Assembly: GCA_025934545.1 (NCBI GenBank)
Contig: JAICXV010000034.1
Span: 1 to 9,753 of the forward strand
Reading direction: 5' to 3'
Source: Verrucomicrobiia bacterium
GTDB lineage: Bacteria; Verrucomicrobiota; Verrucomicrobiia; Limisphaerales; Palsa-1400
Length of the DNA: 9,753 bases
The stretch's first letter is position 1; each line of letters begins with the position of its first letter. The notes below the pieces were generated by a model. It saw nothing but the letters and a program-made list of their open reading frames with translations. It was not told where the DNA came from and did not search any database. The position numbers and the translations under genes are program-made. Below, in pieces: positions 1 to 6,140 of this stretch.

Positions 1-225
1 ACAAACTCGAATTTCAGTTCGTCCAGATTCTACCGAGTTTCGAGTCCGTAACGATCGGTCTCGTAAGTTCGTGGAGTTCATCGTCATGGTCCAACATTCG
101 CGCAAAGAGTGTTAAGGGTTGAGGGACACGCACAGTCACGGACAAACACGCGGAATATCAGCTTTCAAATTTCATGTTCTAGAAGTCGAGGAACCCGGAG
201 GCGACCAGTTGCAGTTGGAACCTGC

Positions 226-348
226 GTGAACATCCTGGTCGACATGAACCTCAGCCAGGAGTGGGGTGCCCTTCTGGCACGCCCGGCTGGACCATTCGAC
301 GGTCAAAGAGAAACGTCCGCCCCATGCGCTACCGAATTCAACATCAAC
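226..348 (+). pseudogene. Decayed DUF5615 (PIN-like) toxin N-terminal remnant
   Basis: Starting at GTG 226 the frame reads VNILVDMNLSQEWGALLAR, which matches the N-terminus typical of DUF5615 PIN-like toxins (a short start, then I/F-L-V-D-x-N-L-S and a Trp a few residues on, then L-L and an A-G-W/H motif). The Asp in LVDMN is the first acidic active-site residue of PIN folds. After residue 19 the frame breaks: G-W-T appears in the -1 frame at 285-293, H-S-T-V in another frame at 293-304, and a T-S-A-P-x-A-T-E-like stretch returns in the original frame at 313-336. The rest of the ~110-residue family length is not visible. The GTG overlaps by GTGA (226-229) the TGA of an upstream open frame (116-229, ending QLQLEPA) that could be a relic of the partner antitoxin, although I do not recognise that peptide. 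Family match is from memory of the family pattern; decay by frameshift is seen directly. Confidence 0.5.
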
Positions 349-448
349 TATCAGCCAACACCGCACCGCGACCATCCTTGAATCGAATCAGCGGGCCGGG
401 TCTCAAATCTTGCCGCCTTCACTCACACACACTATCTCTCCTCAGCGC

Positions 449-478
449 TTGACATATGCCGAAATTTCACATTATTAT
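449..478 (+). promoter_or_regulatory. Strong sigma70-type promoter
   Basis: A perfect -35 hexamer TTGACA (449-454) is followed after 18 bases by TATTAT (473-478), a 5/6 match to the -10 consensus; TTATTA at 472-477 gives a 17-base spacer. The region around the -10 is markedly A+T rich. Transcription would begin near 485, about 500 bases before the first intact + strand gene (993). No obvious short gene follows, so it may drive an unannotated RNA, the long leader of the 993 gene, or be left over from a lost operon. Confidence 0.5.
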
Positions 479-489
479 ATGCAGCAGAC

Positions 490-505
490 GCCGGAACGTT
501 CCGGC
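490..505. promoter_or_regulatory. Perfect 16-bp palindrome next to the promoter (operator candidate)
   Basis: GCCGGAACGTTCCGGC is its own reverse complement over 16 bases and begins 11 bases after the -10 hexamer, so it would cover about +5 to +20 of the transcript. Such placement is typical for a dimeric repressor operator, including autoregulated toxin-antitoxin operons. The binding protein is not identifiable from the window. Confidence 0.4.
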
Positions 506-512
506 CGAGGGC

Positions 513-605
513 TTATTGGGGCAGGTCCACAATCCCGTGATATTCTTTGAAATGGTCGGTCGACTGCATCAAAACCGATCGACCGTTGGCCGCCACCAAG
601 GTCAG
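513..605 (-). pseudogene. Possible C-terminal fragment of a PIN/VapC-like protein
   Basis: On the minus strand an open frame runs from an in-frame TAG at 630-632 to a TAA at 513-515. Its last ~30 codons (from about 605) use codons like those of the real genes in the window and read LLTLVAANGRSVLMQ followed by STDHFKEYHGIVDLPQ. The arrangement A-x-x-N-G-x-x-V-L-x-x-x-T-D-x-F-x-x-x-x-G-I resembles the tail of VapC-type PIN toxins (last strand, a T/N-x-D-F motif, then G-[LIV]). There is no credible start codon with a ribosome site and the upstream end runs straight into a 10-bp repeat array, so if real it is a truncated remnant. It may instead be chance open frame. Resemblance is weak and based on pattern only. 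Confidence 0.22.
557..585. repeat. Inverted repeat, 7-bp arms
   Basis: CGGTCGA at 557-563 is the exact reverse complement of TCGACCG at 579-585, with a 15-base spacer. No T-run follows on either strand, so it is not a convincing terminator. It falls within the possible minus-strand PIN-like fragment and could be incidental. Confidence 0.3.
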
Positions 606-640
606 TAACCTGCGGTAACTTACGGTAACCTACGGTAAGT
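601..640. repeat. Four-unit 10-bp tandem repeat (consensus TACGGTAACY)
   Basis: Four consecutive decamers read GTCAGTAACC, TGCGGTAACT, TACGGTAACC and TACGGTAAGT. The GGTAA core recurs at exactly 10-base spacing, about one helical turn, so each unit presents the same face of DNA. It is immediately followed by an A/T run (641-651). It could be a cooperative protein-binding site or simply a microsatellite-like expansion. Confidence 0.6.
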
Positions 641-725
641 TAAATTTTTTTCCGCCTGCCGGCATGGGCAAATTAGCCCGTTGCGCTCTTTGAAATCCGT
701 CCAAAATGGGCAACTTAATTTTCCC

Positions 726-775
726 AAAAGGGCGAAAAAGGGCTGATAAGGGCAACAAAGGGAAGGAAAGGGCAA
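726..775. repeat. Five-unit AAGGGC array with exact 10-bp spacing
   Basis: GGG triplets preceded by A-runs start at 730, 740, 750, 760 and 770. Four continue as GGGC and one (760) as GGGA. The intervening bases differ, so only an A-rich/GGGC pattern is kept in phase. Single unphased copies of GGGCAA occur upstream at 666 and 708, and GGGCAACTT occurs at both 708 and 770. A-tracts in helical phase would be expected to bend DNA. Confidence 0.55.
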
Positions 776-855
776 CTTTGCGATGAAATTTTTCTGCAGC
801 AAAAACAATGGCGCGGAAGTTGGCGTTACCAGCGTTGATTCCCTCAAATGGGAAA

Positions 856-873
856 GTGCCAGAGGGCTGGCGC
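856..873. repeat. REP-like hairpin
   Basis: GCCAG (858-862) and CTGGC (867-871) form a stem around an AGGG loop, extended by one G-T wobble and one G-C pair to 856/873. It is a compact intergenic palindrome followed by CAGTCC. Whether it is dispersed cannot be judged from one window. Confidence 0.3.
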
Positions 874-992
874 AGTCCAAAATGGATACGGATAAGTGAA
901 AAGCTCATGGATCGGTGAGGGCTGTGCTGTTGACGAATGTTTTATGCTATGAATCAAGCCCAGAGCCACCATCCACCTACTGACTAGCCATC

Positions 993-1907
993 ATGAAAAC
1001 CATTGCAGTTCTTAAAAGTATTGTATCCACGGTTATTGTTTCCGCCTGTCTTGCTCCAAGCGCGCATGCGTTTGTGATGCGGTTTGATTTAGCGGGGTTC
1101 AGTTGTCCGGGCGTGCTGACGAATCATCTTTGCCAGGCGCAGTTTGATGCGTTGAATTGGAAAACGAATGCGTCGAATCCGGTCGGGCACATGCTGTTGA
1201 TGGGGAGCGATACGCATCGGACGGAGATCAATAACAACGGCAATTTCATCGGCTGTTATTACAATGTGCTCAATGACAATTATCCGAGCTACAACGCGTC
1301 GCAGAAAGCGGATGATATTCAGAACTGGTTAACGGCGAATTTCAGTTCGACCGGCGCGGTGCCAAAGTGGGTGGCGTTGAATGAAATCTCGCGCTCGCTC
1401 TGGGGCAGCGATGCGAATTATCGCGTGTGGGTGCACGACGTGATTTATCGGTTGAAGAATACTTACAATCATACGGTGATTGTGTATTCGCCGTTCTGGG
1501 CGCCGACGGATGGGTTTTATACCGAGTGGCACAACATTTCGCTCGTGGCTTATGTCGGCGTGGAAAATTATCTGAGCGGCGCGGAAGTCAACTCGCACGC
1601 CAATTCGGTAAGCTGGTGCCAAAGTATGTATCAAAGCTCGGTAACGGATTACGGCAATTTAGGCGTCCCGTTGTCGCAATTAGTTTTGGTGGAGCAATTC
1701 AGTCAAAGTTTGTCGGGCACTGATTACGGACGCGCCGGCGTTTCGTATGCCGGTTGGGACAATGCGATCAAAGCGCGCGCTCAAGCAGCGGCGAATCTTA
1801 ATTTTGCCGGATTCTCAAGCTACGGCTGGAGTGGCAATCCGATGGGAAGTTCAGATACGGACTTGGTGCATTTCGAAAATACGTACGTGGCGCAGCCGTT
1901 GCCTTGA
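993..1907 (+). CDS. Exported glycoside-hydrolase-like (TIM-barrel) protein
   Basis: The 304-residue protein starts with a clear export signal: K2 and K8, a hydrophobic stretch at 9-22, and an A-H-A cleavage site after residue 26. A V-S-A-C sequence at 16-19 also satisfies a loose lipobox, so lipid anchoring at Cys19 is an alternative. The mature part alternates short hydrophobic strands with helices. Asn130-Glu131 sits at the end of a strand (WVALNE), Glu191-Asn192 ends another (YVGVEN), and Glu234 ends a later one (LVLVEQ), followed by a final strand with Trp279. An Asn-Glu pair plus a later strand-terminal Glu is the pattern of retaining clan GH-A hydrolases, so E131 as acid/base and E234 as nucleophile is a reasonable guess. 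No family can be named. The start lacks a Shine-Dalgarno sequence but is fixed by the signal peptide. It is monocistronic, converging on the gene at 1942. Function is inferred; extracytoplasmic location is well supported. Confidence 0.8.
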   Translation: MKTIAVLKSIVSTVIVSACLAPSAHAFVMRFDLAGFSCPGVLTNHLCQAQFDALNWKTNASNPVGHMLLMGSDTHRTEINNNGNFIGCYYNVLNDNYPSYNASQKADDIQNWLTANFSSTGAVPKWVALNEISRSLWGSDANYRVWVHDVIYRLKNTYNHTVIVYSPFWAPTDGFYTEWHNISLVAYVGVENYLSGAEVNSHANSVSWCQSMYQSSVTDYGNLGVPLSQLVLVEQFSQSLSGTDYGRAGVSYAGWDNAIKARAQAAANLNFAGFSSYGWSGNPMGSSDTDLVHFENTYVAQPLP

Positions 1908-1941
1908 GGAGGTTTCGCGCAAAATCGGTTCGTGGATCGCG

Positions 1942-3402
1942 TCAGCGGACGAGTTGATCGAGGGTGATGGCGTTGCCGGCGGTGCTGCGGGCGGTTTCGA
2001 TTTTTTCCATTTCCTGTTTGACGAGGGCGCGGTTGGAATCGTTGCGCGTCGGCACTTCCTGACCCACACCGCACCGCATGGCTTGAATGATGTCGTCGTA
2101 GGAAATTTTGGAGAGAGGACGGCCGGGAGTGTAAGCGGTTTCTTTGGCGGCGGTTTCGATGATGAGCCCGGTTTGGATCAGCGGTTCGATGACTTTTTGC
2201 AGGAGTTTGCTGGGGACGGCGAGCGTTTCGGAGATTTCGATCAAGGCGGGCGGATGGGTGCCGTTGTAAAAGCGTTGGGCGAGGAAGGTCATGACGCGCA
2301 ACGCGAGGAATTCTTTGCCGCGTTGGTTGACGTTTTCGGTCATGCGTTCCTGGAAATAGCGGCGTCGGTTTTGCCAGGCGTAGGAAATTTGTGCGCCGAA
2401 GAGCACGATGGTCCACGAAAAATAAAGGCCGACGAGAAAGAGCGGGAGAACGGCAAGGCTGCCGTAGATGTTGGTGCTTTGCATCACCTGGCCGAGGTAA
2501 AGCGAACTGAACTTGTTGTTCAGATGAACGAGAATTCCGGCAAGGGCGCCGCCCATGAGCGCGGCGTCTGGACGCACGCGCGTATGCGGCATGAGGATAT
2601 AAAACAACGAGAACGTGATGATGAGGACGATGACGGGAAGCACGGAGTAAAGGAAATTTCCCAGGAGCGGCATTCTGTCGATGACATCCTGGGTCGCACG
2701 AAAATACGGGCCGGCGCTCAGCCCAAGGGCAAGCAAGAGGAGTAGGGGAACGAGCGTGATCGTCGCCCAATATAAGACAACGCGGTTGAACCACGACCGG
2801 CCGCGTTGCACGCCCCAGATGTCGTTGAGGGTCGCTTCGATATTGCTTAAGAGCGAAATGCCGACGAAGAGCAAGGCGATGATAGCGGTGGCTTTGAGTC
2901 CGCCGCTGCTGACGGCGTCGCGCGCATGATGGATGTAGTCGATGATTTTTTGTTGAGAATATTGCGGAGCGTTTGTCCGTTCCAATCCGGCCGTGAAGCT
3001 ATTAGTGATAGTATTTGTGAACGAATTTGTAATGTTTGCGGGGACCGAATTTGAGGCGCCGATATTTGTGTCGGGTGCCGGAACCAAACCCAATTGTGGT
3101 GCGACGCGGCTGATGGCGGTTCTGATCCAGGAATCGATTTGTTTATCGTCTTTGACGAAGCTGCTCGCAAAACTTAATCCGACGGCGAGCAGGGGAATGA
3201 GCGAGAGCAAGGTGGTGTAGGCGAGGGCGGAGGCTCGGATGAGGCAACGATTGGCGACAAAGGTCCGGCCGACGAGCGCCCAGAAATGGATAAATTTTTC
3301 GAGCCTGCCATGTTGCGATTCGTCGTAACTGGCAGTGGGGTTGAGATAAGCGTGGATTTGCTGCCGAAATTTTCTAATGGCGGAAACAGCTTGGCTCACC
3401 AT
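1942..3402 (-). CDS. YihY/BrkB-family inner membrane protein
   Basis: This 486-residue integral membrane protein has the family's hallmarks in order: an N-terminal amphipathic segment, RASALAYTTLLSLIPLLAV (57-75, first membrane helix), LNDIWGVQRGRSWFNR (192-207), and the glycine-rich later helices including YGSLAVLPLFLVGLYFSW (313-330). About six membrane segments are visible (about 57-82, 168-186, 206-231, 247-271, 281-295, 314-342). Residues ~360-430 form a soluble, winged-helix-like tail (ISETL, LLQKVIEPLIQTGLI), seen in longer family members. The family was once misannotated as RNase BN; its real biochemical role is unsettled. The loop at 110-150 between the first two membrane segments is Asn/Ser/Thr rich and carries a duplicated ITNSFT motif. 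I chose ATG 3402 because it begins just before conserved sequence; an in-frame ATG at 3591 would add 63 residues that look untranslated. No good ribosome site precedes either start. Confidence 0.88.
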   Translation of the reverse strand: MVSQAVSAIRKFRQQIHAYLNPTASYDESQHGRLEKFIHFWALVGRTFVANRCLIRASALAYTTLLSLIPLLAVGLSFASSFVKDDKQIDSWIRTAISRVAPQLGLVPAPDTNIGASNSVPANITNSFTNTITNSFTAGLERTNAPQYSQQKIIDYIHHARDAVSSGGLKATAIIALLFVGISLLSNIEATLNDIWGVQRGRSWFNRVVLYWATITLVPLLLLLALGLSAGPYFRATQDVIDRMPLLGNFLYSVLPVIVLIITFSLFYILMPHTRVRPDAALMGGALAGILVHLNNKFSSLYLGQVMQSTNIYGSLAVLPLFLVGLYFSWTIVLFGAQISYAWQNRRRYFQERMTENVNQRGKEFLALRVMTFLAQRFYNGTHPPALIEISETLAVPSKLLQKVIEPLIQTGLIIETAAKETAYTPGRPLSKISYDDIIQAMRCGVGQEVPTRNDSNRALVKQEMEKIETARSTAGNAITLDQLVR

Positions 3403-3457
3403 GGGAAATTTAGAGTCAAGCAGGTAAAGTGCAATATGGAAAAGGGTGGTGGCGATG

Positions 3458-3537
3458 GCGGCGAGACGCCGCGTTAACCCGCAGCCAGTGACGGCTGCGA
3501 TACGGTACGGGCCTGGACATTCGATATGTTGGCCCGT
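3458..3537. repeat. Three inverted repeats in the divergent spacer
   Basis: Between the divergent starts at 3402 and 3558 lie three perfect inverted repeats in a row: GCGGCG/CGCCGC (3458-3463 and 3467-3472, 3-base loop), CGCAGCC/GGCTGCG (3480-3486 and 3493-3499, 6-base loop) and ACGGGCC/GGCCCGT (3507-3513 and 3531-3537, 17-base spacer). None is followed by a T-run. They could be operators for the divergent genes or structure in the kinase mRNA leader. No consensus-quality promoter was found in either direction. Confidence 0.45.
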
Positions 3538-3557
3538 GCTTTCCGTGTGATGAGAGC

Positions 3558-6140
3558 ATGCTATCTTCTTCTGCTGGACGGGACTGTGCACGGCAAAACT
3601 CGGGCAGTTGCGGGAAACCCGTAACGCAAGGTCAGCGGGTGACCCGATTTGCAGTTGGCAAAGGGTATGACATCGTTGGAGGTGCTAAGCTGGAAGATGG
3701 CGTAGTGTGCCGTCCGGCGGCCGAAGTTGTGAATAACGTTAATCCGTGCGAACCAAAACTGACGCCCACGCCGGGTCGTGATAATTCGGCGACTGGCCCG
3801 GTTGAGTCGGAGCATCCATCGCACGAGACGTTGGCGGCGGTGCTGGAAAATATTTCCGACGGATTTATCGCGGTCGATGGTGATTGGCGCATTACCTACA
3901 TCAATAATTCGAGCCGCAAAACGGTCGGCGAAACTGAAGTAGTGGGGATGAGCCTTTGGCAGGTTTATCCGGAATTGAGCGGCACGCTGGAAGGCTATCG
4001 CAAAGCGGCGCGCGAGCGGGTAGCGGTGGAATTCGAGAATTATTATAAGCCGTGGAACCGTTGGTTTGAGATTCGGGTTTATCCGTCCACTGGCAAAGGT
4101 CTTTCCATTTTCTTCCGCGATATTACGGAGCGCAAACGTGGGGCCGAACAGTTGCGCGATTTGAAGTTGGCGATGGAAACGCAAATCGCCGACTTGCGCA
4201 ATCTGCAAAACCTCAATCGCCTGAACGAAGAACGCTTTCGCATGGCGGCTGGCGGTGAGGGAATCACGCTTTACGAACAGGACGCGGACTTGCGTTATAC
4301 CTGGTTGTATCCGCTGCCGGCCGAGCATTCCGGGACGCTTGGCCGCAGTGATTCGGAAATTTTCAAGGGCCCCGAAGGCGAGTCATTGGAAAATTGGAAA
4401 CGCGAAGTCATGCGGGCGGGAACGTCGCAGCGTCGCGAAGTGACGGCGCCCATCGCCAATGGCGCGCGCACCTTTGATATATCGATTGTGGCGCGGCGCG
4501 ATCACACTGGCCGAATCATTGGTGTGGCCGGCGCGTCGCTGGATGTGACCGACCGCAATCGCGCGCTGAACGCTTCGCGGCAACTGGCGGCAATTGTCGA
4601 ATCTTCCGAAGACGCGATCATCAGCGAAAACTTGCAGGGAACGATTACCAGTTGGAATAAAGCGGCGGAGCGCATCTTCGGCTATGCAGCGGAAGATGTG
4701 TTGGGCAAGTCGACTGCGATGCTCATCCCTGCCGAGCACGGCGCCGAGCAGACCGATTGGATGGACAAAGTGGTGAACGGCGATCGCGTCGGTAACTACG
4801 AAACGATCCGGCAGCGCAAAGACGGTGCGCTGATCAACGTTTCGATCAGCGTTTCGCCGTTACGAAATGAGGCGCATCAAATTGTCGGTGTATCGAAAAT
4901 CTTGCGCGATATATCGGACCGCAAACGGCGCGAAGAGCAGGAACGCGCTATTTATGAATTGGCGATGCGCGTGAATCGTGCGGCGGCGATGTCGGAAATT
5001 TTTGATGCGGCGCTCCCGGCAATCATGCGGTCGCAATTGGCGGATCGGGTGGCCGTTTTAATTTACGACAATGAAGGCAAAATGCGCTTCAGGGGCGCGC
5101 GCGGATTGTCGCAGGAATATCAACGCGCGGTGGAAGGGCACTCGCCCTGGAAAGGCCACGAGCCGGACCCGAAACCGGTTTGCATCGACGACGTCGCGGT
5201 TGCGCCATTGGACGAACATTTGCGAGCGGCGTTCCAAAAAGAAGGCATTCGCGCTTTGGCGTTTATTCCGATTACTTACGAGGGACAGTTGCTCGGAAAA
5301 TTTGTTATTTACTACAACGCGCCACATCCATTTACCCCGGCTGAAACGCGGCCCGTGGAAACAATGGCGACACAGGTTGCATTCGCAATTCAGCGGCAGA
5401 TGGCCGAACAAAAACTGGAGCAATTGGTCGACGAGCGGACGATTTCGTTGCGCGAGGCCGTGCAACAGATGGAGGAGTTCTCTTACACGATTTCGCACGA
5501 TTTGCGCGCGCCGTTGCGGGCGATGCAGGTGTATTCGGAGGCGTTGCTGGAAGATTATTCGGCGGGGATGCCGCCGGAGGGAGTTCGTTATTTAAAACGT
5601 GTGGCGGAAAACGCGACGCGTTTGGACAAGATGATTTTGGATGTGCTCAGCTTCAGCCGGATTGCGCGTGGAAACCATACGATGGAACGCGTCGCGCTCG
5701 ACAAACTGGTGCGTGAGATCGTGCAGCATTATCCGGAAATGCAGCCGCCCAGCGCTGAATTGAACATCGCGCCGTTGGCAGACGTGGTTGGCCATGAGCC
5801 GTCGCTGACACAGGTCATTTCGAATTTGCTCGGCAACGCGGTGAAGTTCGTCGCGCCGGGCGTGAAGCCACAGGTAAAAGTGTGGACGGAAAATGGCGGG
5901 CCCGATGTCCGGTTGTTTGTTGAGGACAATGGCATCGGCATTCCCCAGAAATATATGCATCTCCTCTTTAATATGTTCGAGCGCATGCATCCGGACCTGC
6001 CGTATGAAGGGACCGGCGTTGGTCTGGCGATTGTGCGCAAGGCGGTCGAACGGATGGGCGGACAATTCGGCGTGGAATCGAAACCCGGCGCCGGCAGTAA
6101 ATTTTGGATCAAATTACCCGCAACCAATACTATAAAATGA
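3558..6140 (+). CDS. Soluble PAS-PAS-PAS-GAF sensor histidine kinase
   Basis: The 860-residue kinase has no membrane segment. Domains in order: PAS 1 about 90-200 (ends FFRDITERK), PAS 2 about 222-335 (ends ASLDVTDR, starting ERFRMAAGGEGITLYEQD), PAS 3 about 340-455 (IVESSEDAIISENLQG to RDISDRK), GAF about 463-612, a short coiled linker, HisKA about 634-705 with phospho-acceptor His647 in SHDLRAPLR, and HATPase_c about 745-855. The ATP-binding boxes are intact: N box NLLGNAVKF (756-764), G1 VEDNGIGIP (788-796), G2 GTGVGLAI (818-825). The GAF domain lacks a phytochrome-type PHY partner or recognisable bilin-binding motif, so light sensing is not indicated; ligand unknown. The kinase core resembles phytochrome-like kinases that pair with Rcp1-type receivers. 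Its stop overlaps the receiver gene by 4 bases. The first ~55 residues look non-coding in character; GTG 3639 or GTG 3705 (preceded by GGAAG) are alternative starts. Confidence 0.93.
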   Translation: MLSSSAGRDCARQNSGSCGKPVTQGQRVTRFAVGKGYDIVGGAKLEDGVVCRPAAEVVNNVNPCEPKLTPTPGRDNSATGPVESEHPSHETLAAVLENISDGFIAVDGDWRITYINNSSRKTVGETEVVGMSLWQVYPELSGTLEGYRKAARERVAVEFENYYKPWNRWFEIRVYPSTGKGLSIFFRDITERKRGAEQLRDLKLAMETQIADLRNLQNLNRLNEERFRMAAGGEGITLYEQDADLRYTWLYPLPAEHSGTLGRSDSEIFKGPEGESLENWKREVMRAGTSQRREVTAPIANGARTFDISIVARRDHTGRIIGVAGASLDVTDRNRALNASRQLAAIVESSEDAIISENLQGTITSWNKAAERIFGYAAEDVLGKSTAMLIPAEHGAEQTDWMDKVVNGDRVGNYETIRQRKDGALINVSISVSPLRNEAHQIVGVSKILRDISDRKRREEQERAIYELAMRVNRAAAMSEIFDAALPAIMRSQLADRVAVLIYDNEGKMRFRGARGLSQEYQRAVEGHSPWKGHEPDPKPVCIDDVAVAPLDEHLRAAFQKEGIRALAFIPITYEGQLLGKFVIYYNAPHPFTPAETRPVETMATQVAFAIQRQMAEQKLEQLVDERTISLREAVQQMEEFSYTISHDLRAPLRAMQVYSEALLEDYSAGMPPEGVRYLKRVAENATRLDKMILDVLSFSRIARGNHTMERVALDKLVREIVQHYPEMQPPSAELNIAPLADVVGHEPSLTQVISNLLGNAVKFVAPGVKPQVKVWTENGGPDVRLFVEDNGIGIPQKYMHLLFNMFERMHPDLPYEGTGVGLAIVRKAVERMGGQFGVESKPGAGSKFWIKLPATNTIK

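Larger units (their letters stand above)
1..992. other. Gene-free accessory stretch with decayed genes and repeats
   Basis: No intact, convincing gene lies here. Short open frames exist on both strands, but their codon use is unlike the downstream genes and they overlap one another. What can be supported inside it is listed separately: a DUF5615-like toxin remnant, a possible PIN-like tail on the minus strand, a strong promoter with a 16-bp palindrome, two 10-bp-period repeat arrays and a REP-like hairpin. The first ~110 bases are open in two + frames for about 38 codons each but resemble nothing I recognise. Other minor palindromes are an 8-bp TGCCGGCA at 657-664 and GGGC-AAATTA-GCCC at 666-679. 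The reading is that of an eroded intergenic or toxin-antitoxin scar. Confidence 0.6.

Noticed and set aside
1..115. Possible C-terminal end of a gene entering from the left edge
   Set aside because: Two + frames are equally open, codon use is unlike the real genes, and neither peptide is recognisable.
202..289. Nested hairpins (CGACCAG/CTGGTCG at 202-241; GGGGTGCC/GGCACGCCC at 263-284) as a structured RNA
   Set aside because: They lie in the DUF5615-like relic, where coding origin explains the sequence; no T-run or known RNA consensus.
620..908. Two overlapping minus-strand open frames of 86 and 92 codons
   Set aside because: They translate the 10-bp repeat array and REP-like hairpin; Pro/Phe/Leu composition follows the A-run/GGGC pattern, with no protein character.
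930..954. TTGACG with TATGAA upstream of the 993 gene as a promoter
   Set aside because: The spacer is only 12 bases and other pairings give poor hexamers.
1747..2745. Long + strand open frame of 332 codons antisense to the YihY gene
   Set aside because: It is rich in Gly/Asp/Glu/His with no domain, arises from the reverse frame of a well-recognised membrane protein, and overlaps the end of the 993 gene.
1820..2794. Minus-strand open frame of 324 codons overlapping the YihY gene
   Set aside because: Arg/Pro/His-rich shadow in another frame of the same strand; the YihY frame has the conserved family motifs.
5058..5595. Open frames on both strands inside the kinase gene (146 and 174 codons)
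   Set aside because: Arg-rich shadows of the GAF/HisKA coding sequence without recognisable domains.
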